DNA of 64,000 nt from Candidatus Aminicenantota bacterium. Its GTDB lineage: Bacteria > Acidobacteriota > Aminicenantia > Aminicenantales > Aminicenantaceae. Both the position numbers and the translations under genes were made by a program. The notes under the pieces are model-generated. The model did no database searches. It was not told the origin of the DNA and was given only the letters and a program-made list of their open reading frames with translations. Below, in pieces: positions 52,926 through 62,096 of the stretch. The stretch lies in NCBI GenBank assembly GCA_020348385.1, contig CP070750.1, positions 3,472,332 through 3,536,331 of the forward strand. Direction: 5' to 3'. Within the stretch, counting starts at the first letter, position 1. Each line of letters starts with the position of its first letter.

Positions 52926-55349
52926 ATGTTTAAAAATTATCTCAAAATTGCCTTACGCAGCTTTCTTAAGCATAAAGGATTTTCTTTTATCAATATTTTC
53001 GGATTGGCCATCGGCGTGGCATGTTGTCTGATGATCGTGCTTTTTGTGCTGGATGAAATAAGTTTCGACCGTTACCATGAAAAAGCGGATCAAATCTATC
53101 GGGTCGGCATCGATGGCTATATCAATAACACAGTCTTCCAGGGCGTTGTAACCTGCTCTCCGATGGCCCAAACCCTTGTCCGTGAATATCCTGAAGTCAC
53201 GGCAGCAACACGGTTGAGGAACTTTGGATTCCCCGTTTTCCGGTATGCAGACAAAGTCTACAGCGAGGAGCGGGTTTTTTGGGTGGACCAGACATTTTTT
53301 GATGTGTTCACCGTTTCTTTTATCAGGGGAGATGTGAAAACAGCTCTTGCCGAACCCAACAGCATCGTCCTCACCCGGTCGATGGCACTAAAATATTTTG
53401 GGGATGAAAATCCTATCGGAAAATCCCTCAATGCCGATAATCGACGGGATTATCTAATCACCGGCGTGGTAGAAGACACGCCCAGTAATTCCCATTTCCA
53501 CTACGATTTTTTGGCTTCCCTTTCGACCTACGAAGACAGCCGAAGTCCTGTCTGGGTAAGCAACAATTATCACACCTATTTGGTTCTTCAAAAGGGAGCG
53601 TCTCCCAAGGCTTTTGAGGAAAAACTGGTCGAACTGGTCAAAAAATATGTCGGTCCCCAGATTCAAGCAGCAGCAGGAATCTCATTGGAAAAGTTTTTCG
53701 ATTTGGGAGGGAGATGGGGATATTTCATTCAGCCCTTGACAGATATCCACCTGCGCTCCCACTATGAGTTTGAGCTGGAGCCGAACGGAGATATCGCGTA
53801 CGTTTACATATTTTCCATCATCGCCATAGGAATTCTCCTCGTAGCGGGCATCAATTTTGTGAATCTGGCCACCGCTCGGTCTGTGAACCGAGCCAGAGAA
53901 GTGGCGATCCGCAAGACTGTTGGATCCATGCGGGGCCAATTGATACGGCAATTTTTAGCAGAAACGACAATCTTGAGTTTCGTTGCGGTCCTTATCGCAT
54001 TGATAATCGCACAATTCGCTCTACCGGCGTTCAATAACATAACGGGGAAAGAATTGGCGGTTCCATATATCAAAAATGTTCTCACTATTCCTGCTCTTCT
54101 GGGGGTGGTTCTATTCATCGGTATTCTGGCGGGGATATATCCCTCTATCTTCCTGGCCTCTTTTGATCCGGCTGTTGTTTTGAAGTCCGAAACCGTAGGA
54201 AGGACAAGGAAATCCAACTTGCGGAATGTGCTCGTGGTTTTTCAGTTCACGGTCTCGATCGTTCTAATCGTGGGAACTCTTATCGTCAATCGGCAGATAA
54301 GATACATCCAGAATAAAAATTTGGGGTTCAACAAAGAGCAGATTATCGTCGTAAAAAAGACCGATGACCTGGGAAACCAGATTCAGACTTTCAGACAGGA
54401 ACTGCTGAATAATTCCAATGTTATCAATGCCACGAATACCCAGAATCTCATCGGAAATATCTTTGGGAATTCCGCATTCAGACTGGCGGGAGAAACGGGC
54501 GAGGAAACCCACCTTCTCTGGACCTATCAAACCGATCCTCATTTTGTCGACACCTATCAAGTTGAGATGGCGGCTGGCCGGTATTTTGAGGAAGGGAGGC
54601 AGGCCGACCTGCAATCGGTCGTCATTAATGAGATGGCTGCAAAAGAGCTTGGGCTGGAAGATCCCGTCGGAGAGCAAATAGTCGCTTTGGGCCCAACGCA
54701 AGAACAATCGCTGACATTTACGATCATCGGCGTGATGAAAGATTTTCACTTCGAAAGGCTGCACTTTCAGATACGCTCTCTCTTAATCGCTCCGTATGCT
54801 CCGGATAACAGTGGCCGTTTTGTCTCTGTGCGGATAAACTCTGAAGGAATACGAGAAACCATAGCTTATTTGGAAAAAACCTGGCGGAAATTTGCGGGAA
54901 ATCAAGCTTTTGAATTTGAATTCTTCGATGATCATTTTGCAAAAATTTACAAGGCTGAGGAGAGAACAAGCAAGATATTTTTTTCATTCTCTTTACTTGC
55001 CATCATCATAGCTAGCCTGGGCTTATTCGGATTGGCTGCCTTTGTTGCCGAACAGCGAACCAAAGAGATCGGCATCCGCAAAGTGCTGGGCGCGACAGAA
55101 TCGGGGATCATTTTTCTTTTATCCAAACAATTCACGAAATGGGTTGTCTTGAGCAATCTTATTGCCTGGCCAATCGCTTATTTTCTCTTCCAAAAATGGC
55201 TTCAGAGATTTGCATTCCGGGAGGCCATATCGATCTGGTCTTTTTTTCTTGCCTCAATCGTTGTTCTGATCATCGCCCTGTTCACAGTGAGTTACCAGAC
55301 GATGAAAGCAGCTCGATCCAATCCAGTGGAATTGCTGAGGTATGAATAG
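52926..55349 (+). CDS. FtsX/MacB-type ABC transporter permease (copy 7)
   Basis: This 807-residue protein starts MFKNYLKIALRSFLKHKGFS after GAGGAGAG. It has the helix FINIFGLAIGVACCLMIVLF, a MacB-like core, the coupling segment NRAREVAIRKTVGS (Ala replaces the usual Gly), a second unit with EQRTKEIGIRKVLGAT, and the end NPVELLRYE. It lies between the ECF operon, from which it diverges, and a hybrid histidine kinase 99 bases downstream. As with the other copies, there is no ATPase in reach. Confidence 0.93.
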   Translation: MFKNYLKIALRSFLKHKGFSFINIFGLAIGVACCLMIVLFVLDEISFDRYHEKADQIYRVGIDGYINNTVFQGVVTCSPMAQTLVREYPEVTAATRLRNFGFPVFRYADKVYSEERVFWVDQTFFDVFTVSFIRGDVKTALAEPNSIVLTRSMALKYFGDENPIGKSLNADNRRDYLITGVVEDTPSNSHFHYDFLASLSTYEDSRSPVWVSNNYHTYLVLQKGASPKAFEEKLVELVKKYVGPQIQAAAGISLEKFFDLGGRWGYFIQPLTDIHLRSHYEFELEPNGDIAYVYIFSIIAIGILLVAGINFVNLATARSVNRAREVAIRKTVGSMRGQLIRQFLAETTILSFVAVLIALIIAQFALPAFNNITGKELAVPYIKNVLTIPALLGVVLFIGILAGIYPSIFLASFDPAVVLKSETVGRTRKSNLRNVLVVFQFTVSIVLIVGTLIVNRQIRYIQNKNLGFNKEQIIVVKKTDDLGNQIQTFRQELLNNSNVINATNTQNLIGNIFGNSAFRLAGETGEETHLLWTYQTDPHFVDTYQVEMAAGRYFEEGRQADLQSVVINEMAAKELGLEDPVGEQIVALGPTQEQSLTFTIIGVMKDFHFERLHFQIRSLLIAPYAPDNSGRFVSVRINSEGIRETIAYLEKTWRKFAGNQAFEFEFFDDHFAKIYKAEERTSKIFFSFSLLAIIIASLGLFGLAAFVAEQRTKEIGIRKVLGATESGIIFLLSKQFTKWVVLSNLIAWPIAYFLFQKWLQRFAFREAISIWSFFLASIVVLIIALFTVSYQTMKAARSNPVELLRYE

Positions 55350-55448
55350 CTGAAACGAAAATTCACCCCCGATATCCTCCCTTCCGGTGATTGACCAAAA
55401 AAACCTCCATTTGTAATCATAAGAAGCCTGTGGAGGCGTAATAGGTAA

Positions 55449-58091
55449 ATGGAATATATAGAGGCGCTATTCTTAAAGTTCAACATCTTTGCTATTGCTC
55501 CTCTTATTGTAGGTTTTTTGATGCTTGTCCTTGGTACGGTGACAATCATCAGGGATCGAGCTTCTAAAGTCAGTTCATCTTTTTTCTTGGTTACCCTCAG
55601 CATTTTTATGTGGCTGGGATCTTTACCCTGGCTTTATTCGGCCTCCAACGAACACGTAGCCCTCTTCTGGGCTAAAATCGAACATTTTGGTGTAGCCTTT
55701 ATTCCCAGTTTCTTTTTCATTTTCACACTTGACATTGTCCAACGTTACAAAAAATACAAATATTTCGGTTGGGCTACTCTTGTCCTTTCGGGGGGATTCT
55801 GTGCAGGTTTTGTTTTCAGCCCCCACTTTCTGAAAGGTGTCACCTCTATGCCATGGGGTTATTATCCCCAATACGGCACTTATGGCTTTCTTTTGATAGT
55901 GTATCTTGCTCTTTTTATGATGATAAGCTTGGATTTGATCTGGCTTGAATACATGAAAAGCGCGTCCGATCGAGAACGCAGCCGGCTCATGGGAATATTT
56001 CTTGGAGTTGCTGTCGGGTTGTTGGGAGCTATCGATTTTGTGGGTGTATTTGGGGTCCAGGTTTATCCCCTTGGATACATTCCCGTTTTCATTTGCACCT
56101 TGATCCTTGGTCAGACCATCATGCGATTCAGATTGATCGATCTGACCCCATCTTTTGCCGCCAATCATATCCTCAAAACCATGGAAGGACTGGTAGCGGT
56201 TGTCAATCTCTCCGGAAGGATATCTTTCGTGAATCGATCGCTGTGCGAGCTTTTAGGCTACAAAGAGGAAGAACTGAATGAACAGCCCATAACCTTGTTG
56301 TTCGAGATCAATGACAAGAATTTTTTCCCAAATGTCAACAAAAGTTGGGTGCTTCGTGATGAAGAGATGGAATGGAGGGGAAGGGATGGCACAAAAGTCG
56401 AATTGAGCGTTTCTGCTTCGCTTATCAGAGATAAAAAAAGTGATCCTGCTGGAATTGTGTATGCAGCTACGGATATCACAGAGCGGAAAAAACATGAAAG
56501 AGAACTGATCAAAGCCAAAGAAGCAGCAGAGCAGGCCAATAAAGCCAAAAGCGAGTTTTTAGCTAACATGTCTCATGAGATCAGAACTCCTCTGAATGCT
56601 GTCATAGGATTTTCAGATATTCTCACGGATACATCCTTAAGTAACATCCAGAAAGACTATGTGGACACGGTGAAGGAAAGCGGGAAATTGCTCTTGGCGC
56701 TTATCAGCGACATCCTTGATTTTTCCAAGATCGAATCAGGGGAGATTCAATTGGAGGCTATCGACTTCAACTTGAAAAACTTAGTTGAGGATGTGTTAAG
56801 AATAGCCAGGCCAAAGGTGTCCAACACCAAGGTTGAGCTGTACTATGATTATGATGAAAGAGTGCCGACAAATTTTGTCGGAGATCCCACCCGGATTAGG
56901 CAAATCATCCTGAATCTTTTGAACAATGCAATAAAATTCACAGAAAAAGGTGACATCGGTGTTAGTGTATTGCCGTCTACGGGAAAAAAGACAGATAAAA
57001 GGTCAAATAATGAGCTATTTGGGGTGCAAATTTCGGTGCAAGATACAGGAATCGGGATTCCTCCAGAGAAGCAGAAGTTGATATTTGAAACATTTACCCA
57101 AGCCGACTCCTCGACGACACGAAAATACGGCGGGACGGGATTGGGGCTGGCCATAACAAAGGCTTTGGTAGAAAAGATGGATGGTGCGATTTGGGTGGAA
57201 TCGGAAGCGGGGGAGGGAAGCGAGTTCACGTTTACCCTCAATCTCCGGGAATCCGATCCTTCTGCGATCGCAGAAATCTCCCCCCTCAATACTGAGGAGC
57301 TCATAGGAAAAAATGTGTTTATTGTGGATGACAACGAGAATGCCAGGCGTCTTTTGAGGACATTCTGCAAAAAGGCTGGTTTAAACATTATTGCTGAGGC
57401 TCACACTGCCGTTCAAGGTCTGAAAGACCTGGAAAAAATGCAGACGATTCCCGATCTTATTCTCTCTGATATCATGATGCCAGGGATGGATGGGTATGAG
57501 TTTGCACGCAAAGTGAGAAGCAACAACTTCAAAGGCTTGAAACTTATCGCCGTGTCGTCGGATGCCAGGCCTGGATCAGCGAAAGAAGCCAAAGATGCTG
57601 GATTTGATGCCTTTGTTACCAAACCTATCACTGAGCGAGGCGTGATCAATGTCATGAAAACTGTTTTGGGAGACAAAAGGGCTGATGGGCAGATTGTCAC
57701 GACTCACATGGCTGAAGAATTGATTGGTAAAAGAGCGAGAGTTTTGGTAGCAGAGGATAATCCTGTCAACAAAAAGCTCATCGCGATACTGTTACAAAAA
57801 CTCGGCTTTGAAAGCGAAATCGTCTCCAACGGCGAAGAAGCTGTGGAAAAAGCGATGAGCGAAGATTTTGACATCTGTTTGATGGACATCCATATGCCGG
57901 TCATGAGCGGCATAGAGGCGACTGAGCAGATCCGAAAGAAAGGGAACACGACCCTCCCGATCGTCGCTCTGACAGCTGATGTGTTCAAAGAAGGCAAGGA
58001 GCGTTGTTTAGAGGCGGGGATGAACGATTTCCTCTCACGACCGGTCAAACCCAATAAACTCGAGCAAAAAATCGCAGAATGGACGGATTGA
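55449..58091 (+). CDS. Hybrid sensor histidine kinase with two receivers
   Basis: This 880-residue protein has an N-terminal seven-helix membrane sensor region (about 10-230), a PAS domain (about 240-345; LVAVVNLSGRISFVNRSLCE), and a HisKA domain with phospho-histidine H376 in NMSHEIRTPLN. The HATPase domain has LLNNAIKF, DTGIGIP and GGTGLGLAI. Two receivers follow, with acceptor aspartates D674 (ILSDIMMPG) and D813 (LMDIHMPV). There is no Hpt domain or output domain, so the phosphate must go to a partner elsewhere. The sensor region suggests detection of a membrane-soluble or envelope signal. A permease lies immediately upstream. Confidence 0.94.
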   Translation: MEYIEALFLKFNIFAIAPLIVGFLMLVLGTVTIIRDRASKVSSSFFLVTLSIFMWLGSLPWLYSASNEHVALFWAKIEHFGVAFIPSFFFIFTLDIVQRYKKYKYFGWATLVLSGGFCAGFVFSPHFLKGVTSMPWGYYPQYGTYGFLLIVYLALFMMISLDLIWLEYMKSASDRERSRLMGIFLGVAVGLLGAIDFVGVFGVQVYPLGYIPVFICTLILGQTIMRFRLIDLTPSFAANHILKTMEGLVAVVNLSGRISFVNRSLCELLGYKEEELNEQPITLLFEINDKNFFPNVNKSWVLRDEEMEWRGRDGTKVELSVSASLIRDKKSDPAGIVYAATDITERKKHERELIKAKEAAEQANKAKSEFLANMSHEIRTPLNAVIGFSDILTDTSLSNIQKDYVDTVKESGKLLLALISDILDFSKIESGEIQLEAIDFNLKNLVEDVLRIARPKVSNTKVELYYDYDERVPTNFVGDPTRIRQIILNLLNNAIKFTEKGDIGVSVLPSTGKKTDKRSNNELFGVQISVQDTGIGIPPEKQKLIFETFTQADSSTTRKYGGTGLGLAITKALVEKMDGAIWVESEAGEGSEFTFTLNLRESDPSAIAEISPLNTEELIGKNVFIVDDNENARRLLRTFCKKAGLNIIAEAHTAVQGLKDLEKMQTIPDLILSDIMMPGMDGYEFARKVRSNNFKGLKLIAVSSDARPGSAKEAKDAGFDAFVTKPITERGVINVMKTVLGDKRADGQIVTTHMAEELIGKRARVLVAEDNPVNKKLIAILLQKLGFESEIVSNGEEAVEKAMSEDFDICLMDIHMPVMSGIEATEQIRKKGNTTLPIVALTADVFKEGKERCLEAGMNDFLSRPVKPNKLEQKIAEWTD

Positions 58092-58132
58092 CTCTTCCCT
58101 CCTAGATTGATATTCTCTTTCTGCCGGTTACT

Positions 58133-58183
58133 TCGTCATGGATTTCGGCAAAATATCCATGATAATCTTATCGGCACGAAGAG
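58133..58183. promoter_or_regulatory. Nested inverted repeats before the acyl-CoA dehydrogenase operon
   Basis: TCATGGAT (58138-58145) pairs with ATCCATGA (58157-58164), and an outer CTTCGT (58133-58138) pairs with ACGAAG (58178-58183). The outer arm shares one base with the inner one. This could be the histidine-kinase terminator without a T-run, or an operator for the downstream operon. Confidence 0.45.
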
Positions 58184-58222
58184 CAAGACACAACTCAGAA
58201 AATTTAACATTAGGAAGGTAGG

Positions 58223-59482
58223 ATGCCGACGATAGACGATTTCATTCGGCCCAAAGAGTGGGTTTCGGGCTTTGTAAGTGACCTGGGCAGGGTTATACGA
58301 AAGTGGGGCGAAGAGCGTTATATTCCGATTAGGCAGCAGGTGGATGAGGATTGGAAAGAACATAAGATCGTCGAGCCGCTTCTCAAAGAAGTTCTTGTGG
58401 ACCTGGGAATAAATGCCGCCTTTTTTCCTGCCGAAGTCGGCGGCACGGATATACCGGACCCTCTCACATGTGTCACAGTTGTATGCGAAGAATTGGCACG
58501 AATCGATGCTGGGTTTTGTGTGGCTGCGATATGCTCGGTCTGGGGCATGGTTCCGATCATTTGGAAGCCACACCGGAACATGGAGCTCTGTGAGGAGTTC
58601 GGGCCTAAATTTTGCGGCCCAGAATTGTTTGTCGGATGTCATGTCATGACAGAACCAGACAGCGGAGCGGACATTGAAAACTTTGGCCGACTGCAGGGGA
58701 AAACGATAAAAACAACCGCAACCCTTGACGGTGACGAATGGATAATCAATGGGCATAAATTGTGGGCGTCGAATTCGGGCAAAGTCGGTGATCTCTATAC
58801 TGTCATCTGCACAACAAATAAGGGATCCACAGATCCCGATGATTTTGCTCTCATCCTTGTCCCTGCCGATGCCAAAGGTGTATCAGTGGGGAATCCTTAC
58901 CAGAAGTGTGGGATGTCGGCGGATATAAACACCGATGTGTGGTTTGAGAATGTGAGGGTTCCCAAAAGGTACAGAATGCATGGTCCGGGGGATGATCTCA
59001 AGTACTGGCGGGAGGCGATTACCTACGGCAGCATCGGGTCTACGGCTATATGTGTGGGTGTCATGAAGAATGTGTATGAGATAATAAAAAAATGGACATC
59101 CGAACGAGTCATCGCCGGAAAACCGCTGAAAGAACACAGCATCGTTGCAGATATGCTATCGGAGGTCACAATACTGATCGAATCGACATCAGCGTGGATG
59201 TGGACTCTTGTGAGAGAAATTTCTCGTCCAGATATATATGGTTGGGATCCCTGGGATGAAAGGTATCTATTAAAAACGAGAGGCCTTTCTCTATTTGCAA
59301 GTAATGCCGTGGAACGGGCATGTAGCCGGGCAATGGATTTTATGGGATCCTATGGTTATGCCAGGGAGTTTGATATCGAAAAACACTATCGGGATCAGAA
59401 AGTCATCGGGCTTTGGATGGGAGGAAAGACGCTCAAGACTCTCGAAAACGCTAGATATTGGTACAATTTAGAGACATTGTAA
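58223..59482 (+). CDS. Acyl-CoA dehydrogenase-family protein
   Basis: This 419-residue protein has the family's FAD and substrate motifs: FFPAEVGGTDIPDP, CHVMTEPDSGADIENF, GDEWIINGHKLWASN and GSYGYAREFDIEKHYRD. By hand alignment, the residue where most dehydrogenases have the catalytic glutamate (the YEGT motif) is methionine M399 (IGLWMGGKT). The alternative helix position used by isovaleryl-CoA dehydrogenase also lacks a clear ER motif. It may use another base or have lost the dehydrogenation activity. It is followed by two SCP2-like genes in one direction. AGGAAGG lies upstream of the ATG. Confidence 0.9.
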   Translation: MPTIDDFIRPKEWVSGFVSDLGRVIRKWGEERYIPIRQQVDEDWKEHKIVEPLLKEVLVDLGINAAFFPAEVGGTDIPDPLTCVTVVCEELARIDAGFCVAAICSVWGMVPIIWKPHRNMELCEEFGPKFCGPELFVGCHVMTEPDSGADIENFGRLQGKTIKTTATLDGDEWIINGHKLWASNSGKVGDLYTVICTTNKGSTDPDDFALILVPADAKGVSVGNPYQKCGMSADINTDVWFENVRVPKRYRMHGPGDDLKYWREAITYGSIGSTAICVGVMKNVYEIIKKWTSERVIAGKPLKEHSIVADMLSEVTILIESTSAWMWTLVREISRPDIYGWDPWDERYLLKTRGLSLFASNAVERACSRAMDFMGSYGYAREFDIEKHYRDQKVIGLWMGGKTLKTLENARYWYNLETL

Positions 59483-59515
59483 GGAAAATATTGTAAGTAT
59501 CAAAAGGAGGTAAGA

Positions 59516-59941
59516 ATGGCGGTTTTATACCCTTCCAATGAGTGGTGTCAGGAGTGGAAAAAGGCGATAAACAGCAACGAAGTCATCGAAGAAACAGGTA
59601 AGAATTGGGGAGTCGATTTTAACGGAAACTGGCTTTTTGAAGTGACTCCAGGAGGCGGGCTGGACAAAACGACCTACCTGTATTTAGAGGCAAAAGCAGG
59701 AAAATGCTCAGATTCCCGGTTGATCGATGATCCTTCTGAAGTTGACGCGGGATTTTTCTGCACAGGATCCTATGAATTATTCAAGCCCGTCGTCAAGGGA
59801 GAACAAGATTTTATCGAGGGAGTGGTAAGGGGAGTCTTCAAATTGAAGGGGGATATGACAAAAATAATGCTCAATGCCAGATTCATCAGGGCTGTCGCCG
59901 ATTCTTTAGGCACGTTCGAATCAGAATTTTTGGGCGAATAG
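59516..59941 (+). CDS. SCP2 sterol-carrier-like protein A
   Basis: This 141-residue protein has an SCP2-type fold pattern: WCQEWKKAINSNEVIEETGK, a beta-rich centre, and the C-terminal GVVRGVFKLKGDMTKIMLNA segment. Such proteins bind fatty acyl-CoA or other lipids and present them to enzymes. A strong ribosome site (AGGAGGTAAGA) precedes the ATG. It directly follows the acyl-CoA dehydrogenase gene, so it may deliver substrate to that protein. Confidence 0.78.
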   Translation: MAVLYPSNEWCQEWKKAINSNEVIEETGKNWGVDFNGNWLFEVTPGGGLDKTTYLYLEAKAGKCSDSRLIDDPSEVDAGFFCTGSYELFKPVVKGEQDFIEGVVRGVFKLKGDMTKIMLNARFIRAVADSLGTFESEFLGE

Positions 59942-59960
59942 GGAATTAGCATAAAGTCAT

Positions 59961-60329
59961 ATGTCACGAGTAGAAATAATCGGTGAAGAACTCAATGGAC
60001 TGGGCATGACTTTAAAACAAATAATCGAAACGAACTTAAAAGTCCCCGACATAAAGGAAAAAGTGGGCAGGTTGAAGGGGAGCCTTGTTGTGAGAGAAAA
60101 ACAGTCAGGGATATCCTCAACGATAATTTTCGACGAGGGAGATGTGGGAGTTCAAAATGATGCTATAGAGAGACCTGCAGCGTTTATTGAAGCAGGATTC
60201 CTAGAACTCGCCGATATAAGCAGTGGCCGCTTGGGACCGGTAAAGGCGCTTCTGGCAGGAAAGATCAAAGCCAAAGGAAATTTGATCAAACTGTTAAAAA
60301 TGTCCCAAGCTTTGATAAGTCGAGGTTAA
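59961..60329 (+). CDS. SCP2-like protein B
   Basis: This 122-residue protein is a shorter SCP2-type domain: LKQIIETNLKVPDIKEKVGR, SSTIIFDEGDVGVQNDAIER, then LLAGKIKAKGNLIKLLKMSQ at the end. It lies 19 bases after protein A, but the ribosome site is weak, so translation may depend on coupling. The two SCP2 proteins are not close duplicates. It probably binds lipid. Confidence 0.7.
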   Translation: MSRVEIIGEELNGLGMTLKQIIETNLKVPDIKEKVGRLKGSLVVREKQSGISSTIIFDEGDVGVQNDAIERPAAFIEAGFLELADISSGRLGPVKALLAGKIKAKGNLIKLLKMSQALISRG

Positions 60330-60370
60330 ATGCTCTATAATCATGAGTGAGAAAATTGGTGGTCATTGAA

Positions 60371-60697
60371 ATGAAAAAGGAACACGAAATCCTGAACGAA
60401 ATTTTGAAAGAAACACAGGAGACCAATCGGCTGCTCAAAGATATAAAAGATACGATTTCGGCCATTACCAAAAAAATGGTTCCAGAAAACATGCAGGAGG
60501 AGGTGGTGTTGAAGGGGGGGCCGGTGGCTGAAATCACGGTTTATTCACCCGATAAACTCAAGGAATGGATGAAAATCTTCGAGAGCAAAGGGCTTCGGGT
60601 GGAATTCTCCGAACCCTCTACTGGGGAAACAAACTATTTCGCCAAGGTTTGGGGATATTTGGAAAAGCCGAATAAAAAAGATGATCAGGATATTTGA
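60371..60697 (+). CDS. Small coiled-coil protein of unknown function
   Basis: This 108-residue protein starts at ATG 60371 with GGTGG upstream; a GTG at 60347 is an alternative. The N-terminal 40 residues form a heptad-like helix (EILNEILKETQETNRLLKDI). The C-terminal half is a small alpha/beta segment (VAEITVYSPDKLKEWMKIFE, then FAKVWGYLEKP). I do not recognise the family. Its position suggests the acyl-CoA dehydrogenase operon extends to it. Confidence 0.55.
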   Translation: MKKEHEILNEILKETQETNRLLKDIKDTISAITKKMVPENMQEEVVLKGGPVAEITVYSPDKLKEWMKIFESKGLRVEFSEPSTGETNYFAKVWGYLEKPNKKDDQDI

Positions 60698-60764
60698 TTA
60701 CTAACTATTCGGGGCTCAGGCGACTAAACAATTGAATGCTGAGCGCATCCGAAAGGAGCTCCGG

Positions 60765-61004
60765 ATGGAAACTTTAAAGGAGAGAAAACGAAAACGGATC
60801 AGGAGTTTTTTTCTGAATTCTCCCCTTATGCTTGTTTTAGTCGTCATAAATGTAATCCTTGTGGGGTGGCTCCTCCATATACTTCATGTCATATTCACGG
60901 ATGCGCTGGATCACATGTCTCTGTATGAATGGACAGAACATTTATACGTATTGGCAAAAAACACTTTCGAAGAATTTTTTGCATCCATTACCACTGTAGT
61001 TTGA
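60765..61004 (+). CDS. Small single-pass membrane protein
   Basis: This 79-residue protein starts at ATG 60765, chosen because AAGGAG lies six bases upstream; the frame from 60732 has no site. A basic N-terminus (LKERKRKRIRSFF) precedes one membrane helix (LMLVLVVINVILVGWLLHIL) and a short acidic outer tail. It has no recognised domain. It is the last gene before the MarR-GNAT promoter. Confidence 0.6.
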   Translation: METLKERKRKRIRSFFLNSPLMLVLVVINVILVGWLLHILHVIFTDALDHMSLYEWTEHLYVLAKNTFEEFFASITTVV

Positions 61005-61053
61005 TAGATCGACTTCCTTAAGATTTTCCAATTCCCTCAAACCTGTAAAAATC

Positions 61054-61081
61054 TTGACTTATCCGGAAATTATGATATAAT
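61054..61081 (+). promoter_or_regulatory. Promoter and operator for the MarR-GNAT gene
   Basis: TTGACT (61054-61059) and TATAAT (61076-61081) are 16 bases apart, with TGA before the -10. The palindrome TTACGTAA (61081-61088) sits at the expected start point, and a further CGTAA lies about 20 bases on, a likely site for autorepression. The leader is only about 25 bases and has no clear ribosome site. Confidence 0.65.
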
Positions 61082-61112
61082 TACGTAAGTGATTACATAT
61101 ATTTCGTAAAAA

Positions 61113-62096
61113 ATGGATTTTATCAAAGAACTTGGATATCTCGCCATCGCCAGCCGGATGAAAAGGCTGACGGACCGTTTCATGCGCGGAGGCAGTCAAG
61201 CCTACAAATCCCTCAACATTGATTTCGAGCCCCGATGGTTCACCGTGTTTTATCTGATCTACACCCAAACTGCTCCTTTGTCCATCTCTGAAATTGCCAG
61301 TTCTTTAAAAATCTCGCATCCCGGGGTCATCCAGACAACTCAGATGCTGATCAAAAAAGGATTGATCAAATCCTTCCAGGATTGCCAAGATCGAAGGATC
61401 AGGCGGCTTGCTAAGACCAAAAAGGGTAAAGAGCTGCTTAATTTCCTTATTCCCATCTGGAATGATTTCGAGACAGCCACATCGGAACTCTTCAATAAGG
61501 CCGGTGTGGATATGCTGGACATCATTCAAAAAGTTGAAGCGCAGTTGGACGAGGAAGATGTCGATAGCCGGATAATAAATCGGATCAAACAGAGGCAATA
61601 CGACGCGATTGAGATTTTCGATTTTACCTCAAAATTCAAGGAATATTTTCAAAAATTAAATTATGAATGGCTGGAAAAATATTTTAAAGTGGAAGATTTG
61701 GATAGGAAAATACTCTTTAATCCAGAAGAGGAAATCATCCTGAAGGGGGGACATATATTGTTTGCGCGTCTAGGAGATGAGATTGTTGGAACGACTGCTG
61801 TTTTAAAAAGAGACGAAAAGACCTATGAGATCGCCAAAATGGCTGTGACAGAAAAAGCCCAGGGTAGGCAGATCGGACGAAAACTAACAAAAAAAGCGAT
61901 TGCAAGGGCAAGAGAGAAGGGGGCGAAGCGGCTTGTATTGAAAACAGACAACCGGCTGAGGGCTGCGTTAAATTTATACCGTTCGTTCGGTTTCAAAATC
62001 ATGCAAACCAAACCCACAGCCAGCGAAAAATATGAGCGCGAAAGATTTGGGATCCAAATGAAATTGGATTTAATATCGGAGGAGGTTCAGTCATGA
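61113..62096 (+). CDS. MarR-type regulator fused to GNAT acetyltransferase
   Basis: This 327-residue protein has a winged-helix domain (about 5-150) with LSISEIASSLKISHPGVIQT and a wing of DRRIRRLAKTKKG. A GNAT domain (about 195-320) has the acetyl-CoA loop KAQGRQIGRKLTKKAI and LYRSFGFKI. Such fusions are known as HTH/GNAT bifunctional proteins; the acetylated substrate is unknown. The gene has its own promoter with a palindrome at the start point, and its stop overlaps the S41 peptidase start as ATGA. Confidence 0.92.
   Translation: MDFIKELGYLAIASRMKRLTDRFMRGGSQAYKSLNIDFEPRWFTVFYLIYTQTAPLSISEIASSLKISHPGVIQTTQMLIKKGLIKSFQDCQDRRIRRLAKTKKGKELLNFLIPIWNDFETATSELFNKAGVDMLDIIQKVEAQLDEEDVDSRIINRIKQRQYDAIEIFDFTSKFKEYFQKLNYEWLEKYFKVEDLDRKILFNPEEEIILKGGHILFARLGDEIVGTTAVLKRDEKTYEIAKMAVTEKAQGRQIGRKLTKKAIARAREKGAKRLVLKTDNRLRAALNLYRSFGFKIMQTKPTASEKYERERFGIQMKLDLISEEVQS

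Noticed and set aside
58136..58756. Minus-strand open frame of 206 residues
   Set aside because: It is antisense to the acyl-CoA dehydrogenase and lacks a ribosome site; the plus-strand gene has clear family motifs.
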